Assembly: GCA_003990745.1 (NCBI GenBank)
Contig: RBNI01003089.1
Location: forward strand, 1-16,702
Length of the DNA: 16,702 bases
Origin: Jimgerdemannia flammicorona
Lineage: Eukaryota > Mucoromycota > Endogonomycetes > Endogonales > Endogonaceae
Direction: 5' to 3'
Shown piece after piece: positions 1 through 7,614 of the stretch. Each line of letters opens with the position of its first letter. Positions within the stretch are counted from its first letter, which is position 1. A model generated the notes under the pieces. It made no database searches and had not been told where the DNA came from. It worked only from the letters and a program-made list of their open reading frames with translations. The position numbers and the translations under genes were made by a program.

Positions 1-1
1 A

Positions 2-454
2 AATATAAATGCTATGGATAACGATGGTGATGCCCCGCTGGTATGGGCTGCAGAAAAAGGACATACCAACATTGTCAGATTGCTCGTGACCGAATTTGGA
101 GCAGATGCGAATAGGAAAGGTAACAACGGAAATGTTCCGCTACACCATGCTGCGATGCATGGGCATGTCGAAATGGTGAAAGCCCTGCTAGGCGAGTTCA
201 GGGCAGACGTGAATGCCAAAGGCGAAGACGATGCTACACCGCTGCATTTTGCTGTGAAAAAAGGGCACATCGGGATAGTAAAATTACTTATGGGTGAATT
301 TGGTGCGAATGCCAACGCCGAAAACAAGGATGGTTGTACACCGCTTCAGGTTGCTGATGATCAAGAGGTTGTGAAATTTCTGGCAGATGCATTTGAAGCG
401 GTCGAAAACGCCGGTTCATCATTCCTCACAACCCTCGAACCACGGCACAATTGA
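2..454 (+). CDS. Ankyrin-repeat protein, C-terminal part (5' end outside window)
   Basis: The frame is open to the left edge and ends at TGA 452-454. The first ATG is at 14, but the codons before it are also open and read into the repeat, so the true start is probably upstream of the window. About four ankyrin repeats are visible, each about 35 residues, with the hallmarks PLxxAAxxGHxxIVxLL and GADxNxKxxxG; examples are VPLHHAAMHGHVEMVKALL and TPLHFAVKKGHIGIVKLL. The last repeat is degenerate (TPLQVADDQEVVKFLADAF) and acts as a capping repeat, followed by a short unrelated tail. Ankyrin repeats form protein-binding solenoids; the partner cannot be inferred. Base composition is balanced and CpG-rich, unlike everything after about 700, so this is the only sequence here that looks like maintained host coding DNA. 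The final codons overlap a tRNA-like motif on the other strand. Confidence 0.85.
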   Translation, partial: NINAMDNDGDAPLVWAAEKGHTNIVRLLVTEFGADANRKGNNGNVPLHHAAMHGHVEMVKALLGEFRADVNAKGEDDATPLHFAVKKGHIGIVKLLMGEFGANANAENKDGCTPLQVADDQEVVKFLADAFEAVENAGSSFLTTLEPRHN

Positions 455-525
455 ATATAACACGGAGGAGTGTTAAGTAACACATCATGATCAGTCAAAG
501 GCTTAACCACCAGGCTCACGTGCCC
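425..525 (-). other. tRNA-like / SINE-like stretch (A-box and B-box motifs)
   Basis: Read on the minus strand, 518-501 gives TGAGCCTGGTGGTTAAGC, close to a tRNA D-arm/A-box, followed by a tRNA-like TTTGACTGATCATGAT. At 441-432 there is GGTTCGAGGG, close to the B-box core GGTTCGA. The 77-nt spacing is longer than in a simple tRNA, and the T-stem does not pair, so this is not a functional tRNA gene. A perfect hairpin (TAACAC/GTGTTA) lies between the two boxes. A tRNA-derived SINE or a tRNA fossil is the best reading, at low confidence. Its B-box end lies inside the last codons of the ankyrin frame. Confidence 0.3.
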
Positions 526-660
526 GAGGGGAGCGCCTCCTTTGGTAGATCGCCGCTCCGCATTCAACGATCTTTCTGGATAACTTTTCTGACAGTGACG
601 CTTTTCCGGCCGAATACTCACGAGATTTAGTGCGAATTAAACCCCTGTCTCGGAACCATT
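455..660. other. CpG-rich 3' flank of the ankyrin gene
   Basis: No convincing gene. CpG dinucleotides are frequent (for example around 515-610), in contrast with the repeats to the right. It contains the outer part of the tRNA-like stretch and a short inverted pair GGAGCG/CGCTCC between about 530 and 580. An open frame on the minus strand from 621 to 361 has no recognisable domain and overlaps the ankyrin gene, so I do not call it. Confidence 0.5.
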
Positions 661-901
661 CCAACTATTGTCGAAACTTTATAAATTCTTCTCAACAGGA
701 TACATATTTTTATATATATCATGATGGATCTAGACTGGTTTTGTTTGCTGATTGTGAGACTCATAATTATATTTTATATAAGCCTTTATAGTTGTTGAAA
801 GAATTTTAATCAGAACAAAATAGTAGCATAATTTCAAAAGTATTTTCATATTATATAATAAAGAATAATTTATTCTATTATAATAATAAATATTTATTTT
901 A
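661..901. other. AT-rich transition between host DNA and the repeats
   Basis: Composition drops abruptly to strongly AT-rich at about 660-720 and CpG disappears. There is a near-palindrome around 862-878 (AGAATAATTTATTCT) but no coding signal. The last 17 bases (885-901) match the bases just after the LINE tail at 13048-13064, and are read as the left target-site duplication of LINE copy A. Confidence 0.5.
885..901. repeat. Candidate left target-site duplication of LINE copy A
   Basis: AATAAATATTTATTTTA here is identical to 13048-13064, directly after the (AAAT)n tail of the LINE. The position is supported independently: homology between LINE copies A and B begins right after it (CACCTTTTTCTG at 902, CACCTTTCTCTG at 15902). 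The sequence is AT-rich and low in complexity, so chance identity is not excluded. Confidence 0.5.
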
Positions 902-1283
902 CACCTTTTTCTGATATAATTTACATTACATCAACTTTAAGCAATGCTTTTCAATACAAGTTCTGATAGATATGTTGGGTCAGATGAATCTGGAGCATTT
1001 GGCTGGCAGTATGTGGGGAGAGGTTATGGCCTGGAGATAAATGCTTTTGGAGGAGCAAATAGTGGAGAGAGCTCTGGAGGGGGATCAGTGACTGGTGAAA
1101 ATGAGAGCAGATCTGGGCTTCCAAGCTTTGTAGATAAGGTGAAGGAGAGTGGATAGCTGGTAGGTGTGTGGGCTAACATAGCTGAGAGAAAAGACAAGGC
1201 TGTCCTGGAGAGGGCAGGAGGCTCTTTGCCTAAGAGAGTGAGTATAGAGACAGGAGGGGCTGTGGCTAGAAGAAGTGAGATAA
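902..1283 (+). mobile_element. LINE copy A, 5' segment (interrupted by Gypsy insertion)
   Basis: This is the first 382 bases of a non-LTR retrotransposon. Positions 902-1090 align with 15902-16130 in LINE copy B, including CACCTTTnTCTG at the very start and a shared frame reading SSDxY...GAFxWQxVxxxYGLxIxAFGG. Copy B has about 38 extra bases after the shared ACACAA/ATACAA. The segment is G-rich on the plus strand and almost free of CpG. It stops at GATAA (1279-1283), which is repeated at 7615-7619 on the far side of the Gypsy element, so the LINE resumes there. A 70-codon open stretch from the ATG at 944 is the start of the presumed ORF1; I recognise no domain in it. Confidence 0.7.
1279..1283. 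repeat. Left 5-bp target-site duplication of the Gypsy element (GATAA)
   Basis: GATAA directly precedes the left LTR and is repeated exactly after the right LTR at 7615-7619. Five-base duplications are usual for Ty3/Gypsy integrases. Confidence 0.88.
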
Positions 1284-1983
1284 TATAAGAGGGTTGCTTT
1301 TTAGGGTAACTGTTATGTAGTTCTGGAAGGGTTTTCTGAAAGTTCTGGATATTCTGGAAGACTGTTTTCTTATGGCCAAGATCAATTTTGTATGGAGTAC
1401 ATCCTCTATGCTTATTGATTTCAAGATTGGGTTGATGTCTCAACCAAAGTCCTTTTCCAGACTAGTTCTGGATGTTCAGGATTTTCCGTATTTCAGGAAG
1501 TTTGAGAAACTAAGGCCAGCTTAGTTGAATTGGCATATCGCTGCAGACAATACCCAATTAGGTAATTTTGTGATGGAGTTAGGAGTAGGACCTAACAGGG
1601 AGTAGATTTACTTAAGAGTGGTTTGTGAGTTATTAAATAGATTTATTTACTATTCATGATATTGCTATACTAGAAGTAATTGTGTAGGGGATATTGGAGA
1701 AGTACTCAGGAGCTGTGTTTGGATTGTTCAGGTCTGAGATTCTGAGGTCTGGGGGAGGGGGTATTTATACTAGTGAGGGCTATCTGGACTATGCTAGATA
1801 TGGATATAGCACTAAGTGCCTTGCTGAGTCGGAATGCAATTACGTAGTACAATAGTGATCTGACATATCAAGAGATCATCTGACTGCTGAGTCAGTTCAC
1901 AGTCACATCGTACAAGACTAATCTAACTATACTATGACTGTTAAGCTATTTATAGATTTAGGAGCTGTCTGGTTAGTCTTTGA

Positions 1984-2047
1984 TGACATCACTATTGATG
2001 ACATCATCACTGGTAAAGTCTGAGCAGTTTTCTGACTTCTGACATCA
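1984..2047. promoter_or_regulatory. Cluster of TGACATCA motifs in the LTR
   Basis: TGACATCA occurs at 1984-1991, 1999-2006 and 2040-2047. The right LTR keeps one exact copy (6850-6857) and one decayed copy (TGATATCA, 6835-6842). The motif is one transition from the bZIP/CRE palindrome TGACGTCA, and CpG decay is visible throughout the LTR. A regulatory role is inferred only. Confidence 0.25.
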
Positions 2048-2160
2048 TCAGTTTCAAGGAGTCGTCACTTCTATCTCTTGCAAGATTAAGGCTGTCCTTG
2101 GTGGCAGTGGTTGTACAAGAATAACATATCTTGGTTCTCTTTTTTTTTTGGTCTGCTAGT

Positions 2161-2250
2161 GCATTTGCGAGAACTGGCCATTCTCATCTAGGGCGAGAGC
2201 TCCCAATATTGTGGCTGGGAGTTCAAACCTCTCAGAAATGATATTTTCTA
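2161..2250 (+). other. tRNA-like stretch inside the left LTR
   Basis: The segment begins GCATTTGCGAGAACTGGCC and later has GGGAGTTCAAACCTCTC followed by AGAAATG and a TTTT run. The right LTR counterpart (7012-7096) keeps the exact B-box GGTTCGAACC at 7071-7080. CATTT at the start can pair with AAATG at the end, AGAA with TTCT, and CTCG with CGAG, though the last two stems overlap. It may be a tRNA-derived fossil lying antisense to the element. No complete cloverleaf was confirmed. Confidence 0.25.
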
Positions 2251-2752
2251 TAATCTGAGACAATTTCTAGTAGTAATATCTGTCACATGGATGGCTTGAG
2301 ATTGGTTTTGATGATGTTGGCTTTCTTGAGTTCAGATGAAGCATCCGTCACTCTCTAATGGAGGTGACACAGATAGAGTGAACAGAGTTGTTCAAATGCA
2401 TTTTGCTTCCACTAAGTAATGAGATCTTGTATAGTTACAGTGTATCTTGGTCTTGAGTTAATAAGTGCAGTTCATGAACCTTTTGGTAGATGAGATAGGG
2501 TTCTTCTTATCTCACTTTGAGTTTGATACTTTCAGTTTTCTTTGTAATAGTACAGTACACTAAACTAGTTATAGTGGTTCAGAGTCAGTCTTATGGTTGT
2601 AGTACTTCTTCTATCTTGGCAGTGGGTTCTCGTGCTTGCTGGCGTATTTTGTGTAACCAGATGATCTCTTGTTTTGTAGTCTCACATGTGGTTTCCAAAT
2701 TAGTTCTGAGGATACTATGCGATTTTGGTGGCTTAGAGGTTGTATGCTTACA

Positions 2753-2766
2753 ACTCTCCCCTTCTT
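2753..2766 (-). other. Polypurine tract of the Gypsy element
   Basis: On the minus strand the 14 bases AAGAAGGGGAGAGT directly precede the TG of the 3' LTR. This is the expected place and composition for the primer of plus-strand DNA synthesis. It supports both the orientation and the LTR boundary. Confidence 0.8.
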
Positions 2767-3180
2767 AGCTTTCGACGTCCTCATTGGGGCCTTCTAATTT
2801 GTTCTGGTGTTGTTGTACCATTTGGATGGTTCTTGTAGCTGTATTTGTTGAGAATTTATTCAACTTTGTATTCTTCTTGGTCATTAATAATAACAGGTAC
2901 AAGTGGTTTTGTGGTTTGGTTCAGAAATATATCTCGGAATTTCTGGAGTAGTGGTCTGACACAGCTGTCTACTTTGGAAAAGTCTTCTTTAGAGTTCTCG
3001 GGTTCTCCCTTGGATGGGCAGATGGAGATGGCGAAGAGAGGGTATTTCTTGGCTAATTTCTTAAGTTGTAGCTTATTGATGTGGGTGATCTTTGGTCCAG
3101 GGTCACTAGAGTTGAGTGGGTCCTTTTTGCCTTACAGTTTGAAGTTGTGGCATCCTTTCTTGATGGTCAGAGAATGGTTT
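2767..3180 (-). pseudogene. Post-protease spacer fused to a chromodomain remnant (RT, RNase H, integrase missing)
   Basis: The protease frame continues on the minus strand through the spacer that normally links protease to reverse transcriptase, reaching LLQKFRDIF (about 2915-2945), a sequence typical of the region just before the RT domain. It then passes straight into PLVPVIINDQEEYKVE (about 2845-2900), which resembles the proline-rich linker and start of the chromodomain at the C-terminus of Gypsy integrases (usual form VIVDGEEEYEVEEIL). After ILNKYSYKNHPN the rest of the chromodomain is also missing. The frame is kept across both joins. In-frame stops are TAA (about 3130 and about 2851) and TGA (about 2780). 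Assignment of the chromodomain start is by motif resemblance only. Confidence 0.65.
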
Positions 3181-3608
3181 ACCCAATCAATCATGGGGTT
3201 CTCTTGTTTTAACCATGGAGTTCCAAGGATGATTTCATTGTCAGGGAGTGGTACAATTTGAAGGGTAACATGTACTCAATAGTCACCAATTCAGAAGGGT
3301 AGGTTGCGGACTTCTTTACTAATGATATGTGAGATTCCATCAGCTGTGGCAACTGCTTGAGTTTGTTGTACTGGAGAGGTGAAGACCTTGAGTCTGTTGG
3401 CTGTTTCTTCATTGATAAAGTTGCCTGAGGCACCGCTGTCTATCATAATCTTGACAGATGCTCGATTGACAAAAGCTTTAAGTGTAAGCAGTTTGTCTGA
3501 TCCAATGGTGGTGATTTCAGTTATAGGAGCTTTCCTTCTGTTGGTTCTTCTTTGAGCCAGTTCATTGACACAAGAGAAACAATCATCAATCATTCGGGAA
3601 GAGTACAT
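3180..3608 (-). pseudogene. Gypsy retroviral-type aspartic protease
   Basis: Retropepsin-like protease that would process the polyprotein inside the particle. The active-site motif IDSGASGNFI is read at about 3425-3443 on the minus strand (catalytic Asp codon 3438-3440), preceded by KAFVNRASVKIM. Downstream the usual second part of the domain is seen: PLPDNEIILGTPWLKQENP (about 3192-3250), matching the LGxxWLxxxNPxIDW signature that follows Gypsy proteases. The ATG at 3606-3608 lies inside the same frame as the upstream dUTPase, so the protease was part of a polyprotein and this ATG need not be a real start. In-frame TGA codons at 3291-3293 and about 3276 interrupt the domain. The catalytic Asp, Ser and Gly are intact. 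Confidence 0.85.
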
Positions 3609-3710
3609 TCCAATACCATGGGGGCATCAGCCACTTGGTACATATCTATCTTCGATTTTCTTATAGAATTGTTCTTCTTTGTTCATGGTAGATTGGACTG
3701 GGGCCTTGTT

Positions 3711-4118
3711 TGATGAACCAAATCCTTTAGATCCTCGGATGGTAGGCAGTAGTTCAGGGACTTCCTTGACTGTCAGGGTTGACTTGATTTTCTCGAATAG
3801 GATCTGGGCAATACAGAATCCAATGGGAATCTTGAAGGGTGTTCAACTGTGGTTTCAGATTAGGACAATAATTTCACCTGTGTAATCTTCATTAATGACT
3901 CCTCCTTCTACTGAGAGTCCTTTCAATGCTAGGCTGCTGTGACAGCATATTCTTCCAACATGTCCTTCAGGAATTTGGATACTGATTTCTGTATAGACTT
4001 GCTTGACTTCTCGGTTGGAGACTGTGGCTTCTTCAGCTGCATATAGGTCATATCCAGCTGCTTTTTGACTTCCTTTGGTTGGGGCTTTGGCAGTTTGTCT
4101 TAACTTGACAAAGTCTAG
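3711..4118 (-). pseudogene. dUTPase domain within the Gypsy polyprotein
   Basis: dUTPase hydrolyses dUTP to dUMP and pyrophosphate, limiting uracil in newly made DNA. On the minus strand the frame starts at LDFVKLRQTAKAPTKG and shows all five trimeric-dUTPase motifs in order. Motif 1 is AAGYDLYAAE (4032-4061). Motif 2 is GRICCHSSLAL (3924-3956; family form GRxAPRSGLA). Motif 3 is GVINEDYTGE (3873-3902; family form GVIDxDYxG). Motif 4 is GFCIAQ (3804-3821; family form GDRIAQ). Motif 5 is RGSKGFGSS (3711-3737; family form RGSGGFGSTG). At about 136 codons it is full length. It is in frame with the gag zinc knuckle upstream and the protease downstream. The copy is inactive: the motif 3 catalytic Asp is Asn (3891-3893), motif 2 Arg-Ser-Gly reads His-Ser-Ser, and TGA stops lie at 3855-3857 and 3843-3845. 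Confidence 0.9.
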
Positions 4119-6042
4119 AGTTCTGGTGGTCAGGTTGTTGAGGTGGTGCAGAGTGGTAACAGTTGCTCATGTTGCTGTTCGGGGTTTTCGGTTAGGGCAG
4201 GCACTGGCCATATGTCCTGTCTTTCGGCAATAGAAGCATACTCTGCTTCTTCTAAGTTCATTCCTTTCACCTTCAGTGAGTTTCTTGAAGGTACTTGGCT
4301 GGGTAGGTTCATGATTTCTGGGTGCCCATGAAGTGGATGTTGGGGGAGCTCTGGATGCTTCATGCTTGGGTTCTTCTTTCTTGGTCCAAGTCTTTTTCTT
4401 GTTGTTGAATTGTCTTCGGGGCAGAATTGGTCCAGCTGTTAGGATCCACTTGACCATAGTCTTGATTCTTGCCAGGCACCATTGTTGGTGATCACAACCA
4501 ACTGGGTGTCCTTGTTCTCAGATTTTTCTAGTAAGCCACTCAGGCAGGACATCAAATAAATGATCTGCTCTTGTACCATTTCGTGCTTCGTCATTGGCAA
4601 TATATTCTAGGCCAACAGTGTTCAGGAGTGACTCAAGTTTTGTATAGAAGGTTTCGAATTCCTCCTTGCTATGTACATTAAATTTGAGATTACGGAGTTT
4701 TACTCAGAATTCAGCAATCATGGTTTTGCTGCAATATTGAGCAATCATGAGTTGTTTAAGTCCAGGGGCTGCAGGATGGGCTCTATATCCTGGGGCATTA
4801 TTTGCTGCATTCTGAGCAACTACTGCAGGTTGGGTGTCCCATGTGAAGGGTTTTTCAGGAAGGGTTCACCACCATTCTTTGGCAGGTCCTCAGAAGAATG
4901 TAACAACTCGGCGGACATAAGCTGTAGTGGTAGCAAAGAGTTGTTCCAGAGTGTGGTCTTGATTGTTTGTCAGAACACAGTCAGCAACTCATTCATTGGT
5001 CCATTGATTGGCTTCAAAGTTGGTGTCAACTACACTAATGAAGCTTTGGACTTCTTGTGCAGTACTATTGAAGGTGGATAGGCTCAGATTTTTTGTAGGT
5101 CAGGTCTGTTTGGCTAAGGCAGTAATGGTTGCTGCCATTATGGCCACCTGAGCTGTGAGGTCTAGAATCTGTTGGTTTGCCATATTGTTTACTGGAGGTG
5201 GTTGGACTACTGGTAGTGGTGTTACTGGTACTACTTGAGGTACTACTGCTGAGTGTGATGGGGTTCTTTGGGTCTGTGTAAGTTGCTAGAGTAGTAGTTG
5301 TGGATCTGGAGTAAGGGCTTGATAGATAGCTGTCTGTTACTGTGTAGGTGTGTTCTGTCCTGATAGAGGTTCGTCTCTTTCGGCAATGTATCCGGGATTG
5401 AATTCGCTGAGATACTCCTCCTCCTCTTTGGTTTGGTCCCTGTGTGCTTGGGTTTGCTTGGCATCAAAGTAGACAGAATCAGTTATATATCTGATTTCAG
5501 ATGAACTTAATTCAAAGTCAAGTTCTGGTTTGGTATTGGTTTCAGATTCAGGTAGAGTTGTAGCAGAGCCTGCTTTAGGTTCAGGATCAGGTAGTTGATG
5601 AAGAGTTTCTCTTGCTTCTTCCTTAAGAATATGGCAGGCCTTGCTGTTCTGGAATCAGTAGTATAATGCAGTCTTGGTCCTGGTATGGTGAAAGTCAGTA
5701 GAGTTGAGCCACTTGGCTACAGAGACTTGGGCTTCGTGAGGAACTAAGGCTAGAAAGACTGCTGCTGGTTGTCCTAGGTCACTCGGATTTGTGGAGCTGA
5801 TAAAACTCTTGTTGAGAAGAGTAAAGAAGGCTTCTATAAGATCTTCTTCATCTTGACTTGCTGGGTGTAGGGCAAGGAGTTCGGTGAATAGGGTTTTGCC
5901 TATTTGCTGGTTTAATCAGAGTACTTCTTTCTTTGAATGAAGTTTATCCCACTTGTTGCAGGTGTGGAGATCAAATTGTCCTTGTACATCAGGTTCAATT
6001 CTCTCCAGATTGTCGGATAGTTCAGATTAAATTCCAGTTCAG
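4119..6042 (-). pseudogene. Gypsy gag (capsid and CCHC nucleocapsid)
   Basis: Structural protein of the virus-like particle. On the minus strand one frame can be followed from the leader near 6040 to the dUTPase. An acidic, Pro/Gln-rich N-terminal half (about 5200-5950) is followed by a capsid-like region with STFNSTAQEVQSFI (about 5041-5075), AYVRRVVTFF-stop-GPAKEWW (about 4865-4925) and FETFYTKLESLL (about 4620-4655), the usual pattern of fungal Gypsy gags. A basic Lys-rich stretch precedes the zinc knuckle CFYCRKTGHMASAC (4197-4238; C-x2-C-x4-H-x4-C). In-frame stops in the capsid part are TGA, each a single CpG transition from CGA; the Gln-rich region also has TAA and TAG. No convincing ATG was found at the 5' end, so the start is approximate. 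Confidence 0.82.
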
Positions 6043-6124
6043 AGGTTGGGCTTTATACCAACTTGTAAGAATTCGCAGAAGGGTTTGTAGCAGGGTGAGG
6101 AAGCGTCTTGAAGCAGAATTGGAT

Positions 6125-6142
6125 TGTAAACCACTGCTACCA
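6125..6142 (-). other. Primer-binding site of the Gypsy element
   Basis: Three bases inside the 5' LTR, the minus strand reads TGGTAGCAGTGGTTTACA. It begins with the TGG expected to pair with the CCA end of a tRNA primer. The position and the TGG start are convincing; the tRNA species was not identified. Confidence 0.6.
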
Positions 6143-6145
6143 AGT

Positions 6146-7614
6146 TGTAAGAGGGTTGCTTTTTAGGGTAACCATTACGTAGTTCTGGAAGGGTTTTCTG
6201 GAAGTTCTGGATATTCTGGAAGACCATTTTCTTATGGTCAAGATCAATTTTGTATGGAGTATGTCCTCTACACTTATTGATTTCAAGATCGGGTTGACGT
6301 CTCAACCAAAGTCCTTTTCTGGACTAGTTCTGAATGTTCAGGATTTTCTGTATTTCAGGAAGTTCGAGAAACTAAGGCCAGCTTAGTTGAATTGGCATAT
6401 TGCTGCAGACAATACCCAATTAGGTAATTTCGTGATGGGGTTAGGAGTAGGACCTAACAGGGAGCGGATTTACTTAAGAGTAGTTTGTGGGTTATTAAAT
6501 AGATTTATTCACTATTTATGATATTGCTATACTAGGAGTAATTGTATGGGGGATATTGGGGAAGTACTCAGGAGCTGTGTTCAGATTGTTCAGGTCTGAG
6601 ATTCTGAGGGGATATTTATACTAGTGAGGGCTATCTGGACTATGTTAGATATGGATGTAGCACTAAGTGCCTTGCTGAGTCAGAATGCAGTCACGTAGTA
6701 TAATAGTGATCTGATATGTCAAGAGATCGTCTGACTGCTGAGTCAGTTCACAGTCACATCGTACAAGGCTAATCTAACTATACTATGACTGCTAAGCTAT
6801 TTATAGATTTAGGTGCTGTCTGGTTAGTCTTTGATGATATCACTATTGATGACATCATCACTAGCAAAGTCTGAGCAGTTTTCTGACTTCTGACATTATT
6901 AGTTTCAAGGTATCATTACTTCTATCTCTTGTAAGATTAAGGCTGTCCTTGGTGGTGGTAGTTGTACAAGAATAACAGGTCTTGGTTCTCTTTTTTTTTT
7001 GATCTACTGGTGCATTTGCAAGGACTGACCATTCTTGTCTAGGGTGAGGGCTCCCAATGTCATGGCTGGGGGTTCGAACCTCTCAGAAATGATATTTTCT
7101 GTAATCTGAGGCAATTTCTAGTAGTAATATCTGTCACGTGGATGGCTTGAGATTGGTTTTGATGATGTCGACTTTCTTGAGTTCAGATTAAGCATCCGTC
7201 ACTCTCCAACAGAGGTGATACAGATAGAGCGAACAGAGTTGTTCAAATGCGTTTTGCTTCCACTAAGTAATGAGGTCTTGTATAGTCATAGTGTATCTTG
7301 GTCTTGAGTTAATAAGTGCAGTTCATGAACCTTTTGGTAGATGAGATAGGGTTCTTCTTATCTCACTTTGAGTTTGATACTTTCGGTTTTCTTTGTAATA
7401 GTATAGTACACTAAACTAGTTATAGCGGTTCAGAGTCAGTCTTATAGTTGTAGTACTTCTTCTAGTATTCTTGTATCTTGGTGGTGGGTTCTCGTGCTTG
7501 CTGGCGTATTTCGTATAACCAGCTGATCTCTTGTTTTGTAGTCTTGCATGTGGTTTCCAAATTAGTTCTGAGGATGCCATACGATTTTGGTGGCTTGGAG
7601 GTTGTGTACTTACA
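6146..7614 (-). repeat. Right LTR (5' LTR of the minus-strand Gypsy element)
   Basis: Full-length partner of 1284-2752, starting TGTAAGAGGG and ending TTACA on the plus strand. It keeps several CpG sites that are TG or CA in the left LTR, and the reverse is also seen. It keeps the exact B-box-like GGTTCGAACC at 7071-7080 and the long T run near 6991-7000. It is followed by GATAA. Confidence 0.93.

Larger units (their letters stand above)
1284..2752 (-). repeat. Left LTR (3' LTR of the minus-strand Gypsy element)
   Basis: Starts TATAAGAGGG on the plus strand, where the right LTR has TGTAAGAGGG, and ends TTACA. In element orientation this gives the canonical TG...CA ends, with the CA decayed to TA here. 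It aligns over its full length with 6146-7614. Differences are almost all transitions, plus two compensating small indels (near 1745-1760 and near 2607-2620), so both LTRs are exactly 1469 bp. It carries a 10-T run at 2141-2150 and three TGACATCA motifs. Confidence 0.93.
1284..7614 (-). mobile_element. Ty3/Gypsy LTR retrotransposon, non-autonomous (gag-dUTPase-protease)
   Basis: A 6331-bp element bounded by two LTRs (1284-2752 and 6146-7614, each 1469 bp) and flanked by GATAA duplications. It is oriented on the minus strand: the right LTR is the 5' LTR, followed by a primer-binding site, gag, dUTPase, protease, a chromodomain remnant, a polypurine tract and the left (3') LTR. All coding parts share one frame, broken by scattered stops. 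No reverse transcriptase, RNase H or integrase core is found between protease and chromodomain remnant, and the roughly 3.4 kb internal region is too short to hold them. The copy is dead, and its family member must have depended on enzymes supplied in trans. It is inserted in LINE copy A. Confidence 0.93.

Noticed and set aside
761..800. AAGCCTTTATAGTTG as a second Harbinger-like terminus
   Set aside because: The resemblance to GAGCCTATTCAGTTT is weak in AT-rich DNA, and no partner end or transposase lies nearby.
1024..1443. 139-codon minus-strand open frame spanning the LINE/LTR boundary
   Set aside because: It crosses the Gypsy insertion point at 1283/1284 and starts at TTG. It combines antisense LINE with antisense-to-LINE LTR sequence, and no domain is seen.
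2517..3261. Plus-strand open frames at 2517-2768 and 2845-3261
   Set aside because: They are antisense to the Gypsy element's 3' end and protease spacer and contain no recognisable domain.
6042..6330. An open minus-strand frame runs from the 5' LTR across the primer-binding site into gag
   Set aside because: It has no ATG (the possible start near 6305 is TTG), and reading through a PBS would be exceptional. The frame is probably open by chance, although it is in register with gag.
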